From NCBI GenBank assembly GCA_025464995.1, contig JAODMO010000041.1:1-57449 (forward strand): a stretch of DNA of 57,449 nt, read 5' to 3'. A program made the translations under genes and the position numbers. Below the pieces are notes generated by a model that was given only the letters and a program-made list of their open reading frames with translations, had not been told where the DNA came from and made no database searches. Shown one piece after another: positions 52,892 through 57,449 of this stretch. Every line of letters begins with the position of its first letter. Within the stretch, counting starts at the first letter, position 1. This stretch comes from Microbacteriaceae bacterium (GTDB taxonomy: Bacteria; Actinomycetota; Actinomycetes; Actinomycetales; Microbacteriaceae).

Positions 52892-54109
52892 ATGCCCATG
52901 AGCGACGCGCTGGGGCCTCTGGCTGGACACGGTTCCGGTCCGGGCGACCTTTTTCAAATCTTCCGCGAGGGCGAGGCGTTCACAAAGTCGCAACTCGCGA
53001 GTATCACAGGGCTTTCGAGGTCGACCGTCTCCACTCGGGTCGACTTGCTGCTGAGCAAGGGCCTGCTGCGGTCCGCTGGGGAAGCGGCATCCTCTGGAGG
53101 GCGGCCACCAGCGCGAGTGGAACTCAATCCGTTAGCTCGCGTGGTGATCGGCACCGACCTGGGCGCTACCCACGGAAGTGTCGCCCTTTCGAGCCTGGAC
53201 GGCGCCATACTCGCGACGATGCGCACGGATATCCGGATCACAGATGGCCCCGAGCCGGTGCTCGCCTGGGTAGTCGCGAGCGCTCAAAAGTTGCTCGCTG
53301 ACGAGGGTTTCGGGGTCGACTCACTCGCCGGCGTCGGCGTCGGAGTGCCGGGACCTGTGGAACATTCCACGGGCAGGCCCACCAACCCGCCCATCATGCC
53401 CGGATGGGACGGATTCGACATCGCCGGCTACATTCAAGACACCTTCGACGTGCCCGTGCTGGTCGACAATGACGTCAACTTGCTCGCGCTCGGTGAGAAG
53501 GCGATGACGTGGCCGGATGTTGACGATCTGATCTTCATCAAGGTATCTACGGGAATCGGCTCCGGCGTCATCAGCGGCGGCCAATTGCAACGCGGCGCCC
53601 AAGGAACGGCCGGTGACATCGGGCACGTGCAGGTGCCGTACAGCAGGAACTCGCCCCGCCCCCCCGAGGATGAGCGTGACCTCGAAGCCATCGCCAGCGG
53701 AACCGCGGTTGCGAGGGAGCTGCGCGCACTCCGCCTCGACGCGAAAACCAGTCAGGATGTGGTCGAACTGGTCCGCTCCGGCGACCTTCACGCCATTTCC
53801 GCCACTAGGCAGGCAGGCCGGGAGATAGGCGAAGTGCTCGCGACCATCGTGAACCTGCTCAATCCCTCGGTGGTTGTGGTCGGCGGCAGTATCGGCAGCG
53901 CTGGCGAGCACTTACTCGCCGGGGTGCGCGAGGTCGTCTACTACCGCTCCATGCCTCTTGCCACTCAGCACCTTTCTATTGTGCAGTCGCGGGCAGGAGA
54001 TAGAGCGGGTGTGCTGGGTGCGGCGATAATGGTCATTCAACGGGTGCTCTCCGCAGCGTCGGTCGACGCGATGTGCGCGCGGGACGTCGCCTTGGTTTCC
54101 TATGGCTGA
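52892..54109 (+). CDS. ROK-family transcriptional regulator
   Basis: A 405-residue regulator: N-terminal winged helix (about 25-80; FTKSQLASITGLSRSTVSTRV) and a ROK sugar-kinase-like domain (TDLGATHGSVAL, VGVPGPVEHSTG, DNDVNLLALGE, STGIGSGVI, GDIGHV). The conserved zinc site C-x-C-G-x4-C after the GHV motif is missing; the sequence there is PYSRNSPRPPEDERD. Likely binds an imported sugar and releases the divergent operon. Overlaps of control DNA are described separately. Confidence 0.9.
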   Translation: MPMSDALGPLAGHGSGPGDLFQIFREGEAFTKSQLASITGLSRSTVSTRVDLLLSKGLLRSAGEAASSGGRPPARVELNPLARVVIGTDLGATHGSVALSSLDGAILATMRTDIRITDGPEPVLAWVVASAQKLLADEGFGVDSLAGVGVGVPGPVEHSTGRPTNPPIMPGWDGFDIAGYIQDTFDVPVLVDNDVNLLALGEKAMTWPDVDDLIFIKVSTGIGSGVISGGQLQRGAQGTAGDIGHVQVPYSRNSPRPPEDERDLEAIASGTAVARELRALRLDAKTSQDVVELVRSGDLHAISATRQAGREIGEVLATIVNLLNPSVVVVGGSIGSAGEHLLAGVREVVYYRSMPLATQHLSIVQSRAGDRAGVLGAAIMVIQRVLSAASVDAMCARDVALVSYG

Positions 54110-54417
54110 AGCGCGTGGTGCTGTCGCACTCTCGGCTCGGCGGCTTGCCCGGCACGACGAAGACCGGCCGAACAACCACGTTTGAGCCGACATCGAACGC
54201 CTCGAACGCGGTCGGAACGTTGGGTCGCTTCACACGCACATGACCCGGCTCGAGCCTCCAGCCGGGCCCGCGGAATGCCCGGCACATCGCCGGGACGTGA
54301 GCCTGGAGTGAGCGGAGACCGGCGTTTCTCCCACTTCACGCGTTCTTGTGCACGCATCAAGCCCCATTTCGTCAACCGAGATCTACTACACTCGACAGCA
54401 TTCCCGCCTTCTCGCGC
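54110..54417. other. Gene-free stretch, 308 bp
   Basis: No intact gene. A minus-strand reading at about 54155-54280 (LEPGHVRVKRPNVP, FDVGSNVVVRPVFVVPG) is protein-like and faintly like an alcohol dehydrogenase N half, but too short to call. GC-rich inverted words (CCCGG) near 54260-54300 are noted. Confidence 0.3.
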
Positions 54418-55674
54418 TCAACGCCCGGAGCCGGCAAGCGCGGCGAGTTCCGCTCGCGACACCGTTCCGGTCTTGCGAAGCACGTTCGCGACATGAAACT
54501 TCACAGTGTTCTCGCTGATCGTAAGTTCCTTACCGATAGCGCGGTTGCGCTTCCCTGCGATCAGGAGGGCGAGCACTTCGCGCTCTCGGCGAGTGAGACC
54601 GTCTGCGCCCGGGAGCGCAGTGGTTGAGCCCCCGTCGAGCGGGATCGCGATGTCGAGTTGAGATCCCCATCCCGCTGTGGACTGCACAGTGATCGTGCCG
54701 TCGAGCACGGCGACGCGCGCGGTGAGCTGGGAGAGCCCGGGTGATGTCTGCACGAGGTTTCCGGCGCCGTTGTCGCGGATGCCGATGAGAAGGTTGGAGC
54801 CGTCGCAATCCCATTGGACGCGGACCCGGTTGGCGGACGCGCTGTCGGAAAGGGCGAGTACGGCGCCGCGGACGACAGCGCGAGCGGCGTGCGCTACCTC
54901 GCCGGGGAGTGGCCGTCCTTCAACCGGCGGCGGCACGAACTCGACGTCGAGCCCGCCGTGTTTGACGAGTGGGGCGAGGTCGTCGCGTAGTCGCTCGAAA
55001 GCACTGTGCACGGGCTCCTCGGCGAGAAGTCGATCACGATCGGAGACCGCCCTCAGCTGAACCATAGCGGCCGCTGCAATGTCGATCGCCCGCTGCCGGG
55101 AGGCGACGTCGCTATGGCTGGTCGAGCGCAGTACAGCGAGCAGCGACTCGAGCGTTGTGGCCTGGGTGTCGGTGAGGTCGGCGATGAGGCTTGCCCGGTC
55201 GCGGGACGCAGACCTCGAGTCAGCGATGTACGACGGCGCGGCAGCTGCTACCTGTTGACGGATGCTGAGGGCGATCAATTCCCACACCTCGTGCACCTGA
55301 GCCACCAGCGCCTTGGGGATATCAGCTTCCTCCACATCGACGAGAACGAGGATCGCGGCCGTGTCGGCGGCCCACACGGCAACGCGGCGCGGGGCTCCCC
55401 CGATGACGACGTCTCCGACGAAAGCCATGCCTGCCGCTTCGTCGCGGATCGCATCCAGTTCGGCGATGGTCACCCTATCGATGATCGCGGCCAGCCCCGC
55501 CTTCTTCTGCGGACGCCCCGTGCAGTCCTCGGTGAAGATCACAAGGGCGCTGTGCGAGACCGTGGGTTGCAACATCGAGGAGAGGGCGGATGCGATGCCG
55601 AGCAGGGATTGCGCCATCACCTCGCGAACCTGTGGCAGTAGCTCGTTCGAGTGGTTCGGTTCGGCGAGGACCAT
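54418..55674 (-). CDS. One-chain regulator: sensor region, kinase-like ATPase, LuxR HTH
   Basis: A 418-residue protein. Residues 1-150 are a GAF-like sensory region; about 160-235 aligns with the HisKA_3 dimerisation helix of NarL-type kinases, but where the phospho-His box would read ELHD it reads DLTD, so the His is missing. About 240-350 is an HATPase_c-like domain (RVQWDCDGSNL, RDNGAG, a GWGSQLDIAIPL end). Residues 358-415 are a LuxR helix-turn-helix (LTRREREVLALLIAG, ISENTVKFHVANVL). The kinase-like part and the output domain are in one chain. Divergent from hxlB, so probably its regulator. Confidence 0.8.
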   Translation of the reverse strand: MVLAEPNHSNELLPQVREVMAQSLLGIASALSSMLQPTVSHSALVIFTEDCTGRPQKKAGLAAIIDRVTIAELDAIRDEAAGMAFVGDVVIGGAPRRVAVWAADTAAILVLVDVEEADIPKALVAQVHEVWELIALSIRQQVAAAAPSYIADSRSASRDRASLIADLTDTQATTLESLLAVLRSTSHSDVASRQRAIDIAAAAMVQLRAVSDRDRLLAEEPVHSAFERLRDDLAPLVKHGGLDVEFVPPPVEGRPLPGEVAHAARAVVRGAVLALSDSASANRVRVQWDCDGSNLLIGIRDNGAGNLVQTSPGLSQLTARVAVLDGTITVQSTAGWGSQLDIAIPLDGGSTTALPGADGLTRREREVLALLIAGKRNRAIGKELTISENTVKFHVANVLRKTGTVSRAELAALAGSGR

Positions 55675-55704
55675 ACCCGAACCCTACCCGGATATTGCCT
55701 TCCT

Positions 55705-55737
55705 ACCCAATCGGGTGGGAAAGACTGCCCAATGGGC
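55705..55737. promoter_or_regulatory. Two palindromic sites between the LuxR-type regulator and hxlB
   Basis: ACCCAATCGGGT (55705-55716) and GCCCAATGGGC (55727-55737), centres about 21-22 bp apart, i.e. two helical turns. Both share CCCAAT and a GGG half. Suited to binding of a dimeric LuxR-type protein. Confidence 0.5.
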
Positions 55738-55775
55738 GGGCATGGTTCCCGGTCGAAAAGGCGAACGATGGAAGC

Positions 55776-56357
55776 ATGCTCCCGGTCGAAGAATTCTCTG
55801 TCGCTACCGCCCTCGACGCCATCTACTCGGAACTGGCCACGACCGGCGCAGCGATCAGCGCCGCCAACCGTGACACCCTCGACGAGGCTGCTGAAGCGCT
55901 GCAAGGAGCTCGACGGGTGTTCACTCTCGGCGCCGGGCGTTCGGGCATCGCGCTCAACCTGACGGCGATGCGCCTCATGCACCTGGGACTCGCCGTCCAC
56001 GCGGTCGGCGAAGCGACGGCCCCCGCCATCGAAGCGGGAGACACGCTGCTCGTCGCGAGCGGGTCAGGCACGACCGAAAGCATCGTGCGTGCCGCAGGCA
56101 AGGCCCGCGAGGTGGGAGCGTCGACTGTCGCGATCACCGCCGACGCCTCATCCGTCATTGCGGACCTGTCCGACGTCGCGATTATCGTCCCCGCCGCCCG
56201 CAAGCTCGACCGCAACAGCACCGCTTCGGTGCAATACGCCGGAAGCCTCTTCGAGCAGTCGGTCGCCATCATCGGTGACGCTCTCTTTCACGCACTGTGG
56301 AAGGCGTCCGGCCAGACGGCCGACGAACTCTGGCCTCGTCACTCCAATCTCGAATAG
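55776..56357 (+). CDS. hxlB: 6-phospho-3-hexuloisomerase
   Basis: Interconverts D-arabino-hex-3-ulose 6-phosphate and fructose 6-phosphate in the ribulose monophosphate cycle. The 193-residue SIS-domain protein has LGAGRSGIALNLTAMRLMHLG, VASGSGTTES and the C-terminal Glu/His region LFEQSVAIIGDALFHAL typical of PHI. Gene order hxlB-hxlA with a 29-bp gap. ATG 55776 has only a weak ribosome site, so upstream initiation is not excluded. Confidence 0.92.
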   Translation: MLPVEEFSVATALDAIYSELATTGAAISAANRDTLDEAAEALQGARRVFTLGAGRSGIALNLTAMRLMHLGLAVHAVGEATAPAIEAGDTLLVASGSGTTESIVRAAGKAREVGASTVAITADASSVIADLSDVAIIVPAARKLDRNSTASVQYAGSLFEQSVAIIGDALFHALWKASGQTADELWPRHSNLE

Positions 56358-56386
56358 CCCCCACCCTCACCAACGCAAGGAACACA

Positions 56387-57010
56387 ATGAAACTGCAGTT
56401 CGCTATGGACACCCTCACCACTGAAGCCGCCCTGGAGCTCGCCGCGGCGGCAGCGCCCCACGTCGACATCCTTGAGCTCGGCACCCCGCTGATCAAGGCC
56501 GCCGGCCTGTCGGCCATCACGGCCATCAAGGCCGCCCACCCCGACAAGATCGTCTTCGCCGACCTCAAGACGATGGATGCCGGAGAGCTCGAGGCCGACA
56601 TCGCCTTCTCCGCCGGCGCCGATCTCGTCACCGTGCTGGGCGTCGCGGGCGACAGCACCATCGTCGGCGCGGTGAAGGCCGCCAAGAAGCACGGCAAGGG
56701 AATCGTCGTCGACCTCATCGGCGTCGCCGACAAGGCCGCCCGCGCCCGCGAGGTCACCGTGCTCGGAGCCGAGTTCGTCGAGATGCACGCCGGCCTCGAC
56801 GAGCAGGCCGAAGACGGCTTCACCTTGAACAGCCTCCTCGATGCGGGCGCCGACTCCGGCGTCGCGTTCTCGGTCGCCGGCGGAGTCAGCTCCGCGACCA
56901 TCGAGGCCGTGCAGAAGTCTGGCGCGAGCGTCGCCGTCGCCGGTGGCGCCATCTACGGAGCTGCCGACCCGGGCGCCGCAGCAGCCGAGCTTCGGGCAGC
57001 CATCGTCTAG
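56387..57010 (+). CDS. hxlA: 3-hexulose-6-phosphate synthase
   Basis: Condenses formaldehyde with ribulose 5-phosphate, or runs in reverse. The 207-residue TIM barrel of the orotidine-decarboxylase superfamily has the catalytic D-x-K-x-x-D motif in FADLKTMDAG, plus ELGTPLIKAAG near the N terminus and VAGGVSSATIE near the phosphate site. AAGG lies 8 nt before ATG 56387. Followed by a strong hairpin. Confidence 0.95.
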   Translation: MKLQFAMDTLTTEAALELAAAAAPHVDILELGTPLIKAAGLSAITAIKAAHPDKIVFADLKTMDAGELEADIAFSAGADLVTVLGVAGDSTIVGAVKAAKKHGKGIVVDLIGVADKAARAREVTVLGAEFVEMHAGLDEQAEDGFTLNSLLDAGADSGVAFSVAGGVSSATIEAVQKSGASVAVAGGAIYGAADPGAAAAELRAAIV

Positions 57011-57028
57011 CCCTCAAAGCACCGGACG

Positions 57029-57064
57029 ACGAAGGGCCAGCCGAATGACCGGCTGGCCCTTCGT
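57029..57064. terminator. Bidirectional terminator after hxlA
   Basis: ACGAAGGGCCAGCC (57029-57042) pairs perfectly with GGCTGGCCCTTCGT (57051-57064), loop 8 nt, between convergent hxlA and the alcohol dehydrogenase remnant. Confidence 0.8.
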
Positions 57065-57073
57065 GTCTTCGCT

Positions 57074-57449
57074 TCAGAAAATGATGACCGGCTTGCTGGT
57101 CTTGCCCGACGTGGAGTCGTCGAAGCCCCGAGTGATCTCGTCGGGCGTGTAGTCGGCGATCATCATTTCGAAGGGGAAGCGACCATCGTGCCACAGCTGG
57201 ATCAGCTGCGGAATGACCCCTACGCCCAGCGAATCAGCGGCGAGGCGGAGCACCTCCGGGCGTCCGGGTGTGTCGACGACATAGTCGACTCCGGTGCCGT
57301 TGGTGATCTCCTCCAAGCGCCACCGGTGTTCTCGGGTCGAGGCACCGAAGACCGTGTGCGACCCGGCACCGGATCAGCCAGGGCGAGACCGAGGATGTCA
57401 GCGCGTTCCCCGCGACTCACCTGGCTGAGGCACGCTGAAGCCGTCGGGC
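57074..57449 (-). pseudogene. Zinc-dependent alcohol dehydrogenase, C-terminal remnant (partial)
   Basis: Reads HTVFGASTREHRW, EEITNGTGVDYVVDTPGRP and VLRLAADSL, then jumps to VIPQLIQLWHDGRFPFE and DEITRGFDDSTSGKTSKPV. In full-length aryl-alcohol-type MDR enzymes about 50 residues lie between the last two groups, so there is an internal deletion. A frame break near 57357 is repaired by one G in the GGG run, linking to ADILGLALADPV upstream. The gene runs off the window. Alcohol or formaldehyde oxidation would have matched the hxl genes. Confidence 0.7.

Noticed and set aside
54155..54280. Alcohol-dehydrogenase-like fragment antisense to the end of the ROK gene region
   Set aside because: Too short and too weakly matched to call a remnant.
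1..57449. CRISPR arrays, rRNA, insertion sequences, phage structural genes
   Set aside because: Looked for and not seen; the only direct repeats are the two 100-bp elements, short operators and the 36-bp coding repeat.

Overview
High-GC actinobacterial chromosome, most likely Microbacteriaceae or a close relative. The evidence is GTG and GTGA starts, high G+C, the order aceE / PucR-type FasR-like regulator / fabD-fabH-acpP-fabF / DUF3145, an M18 aminopeptidase beside a one-domain peroxiredoxin, and ABC sugar importers without their own ATPase. I used no database search; assignments rest on motifs, architecture and gene order.

Layout. 1-900: 3' end of a tyrosine integrase gene pointing at the 3' end of tRNA-Val(UAC), i.e. 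the edge of an integrated element. 1,000-3,150: small membrane and hypothetical genes, one frame-broken, then two copies of a ~100-bp repeat with inverted ends. 3,170-17,000: housekeeping block (aminopeptidase, peroxiredoxin, pyruvate dehydrogenase E1, FasR-like regulator, type II fatty-acid synthesis, DUF3145, exonuclease/polymerase, DUF1684). 17,600-31,000: accessory genes (Pr6Pr, PIG-L/methyltransferase fusion, Dps, GH15, SMP-30, two SDRs, lipase maturation factor, DUF1801, GrpB, YCII) mixed with decayed genes (response regulator, membrane protein, prenyltransferase-repeat protein, DHFR-like protein).

31,000-41,800 is an envelope-related region: acyltransferase, DedA, a fourfold-repeat COG4705-type membrane protein, a frame-broken FetB-type permease, a GT39 glycosyltransferase, PAP2 phosphatase + response regulator + histidine kinase, GT2-GtrA + second response regulator + histidine kinase, and a small exported acidic repeat protein. 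Direct-repeat operators (TCTTAG-like, 11-bp period) lie before GT39, GT2, COG4705, DedA and weakly PAP2; a different one (TCTCAC, 11-bp period) lies before the acidic protein. I read this as a two-component-controlled envelope remodelling island.

42,100-45,000: a protein joining a nucleophile-less SGNH-like domain to GAF, translationally coupled to a surface-anchored protein, then a second exported protein (frame-broken) and a zinc-ribbon protein. 45,150-54,100: AraC regulator, then a six-gene minus-strand operon (Gfo/Idh/MocA dehydrogenase, solute-binding lipoprotein, two permeases, zinc-type dehydrogenase, TIM-barrel isomerase) divergent from a ROK regulator. 54,400-57,449: a one-chain regulator (sensor region, kinase-like ATPase, LuxR HTH) divergent from hxlB-hxlA, then a broken alcohol dehydrogenase at the edge.

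At least four broken frames (near 1,350, 33,955, 44,460 and 57,357) are each repaired by adding one base to a G/C run, so some pseudogenes may be sequencing errors.
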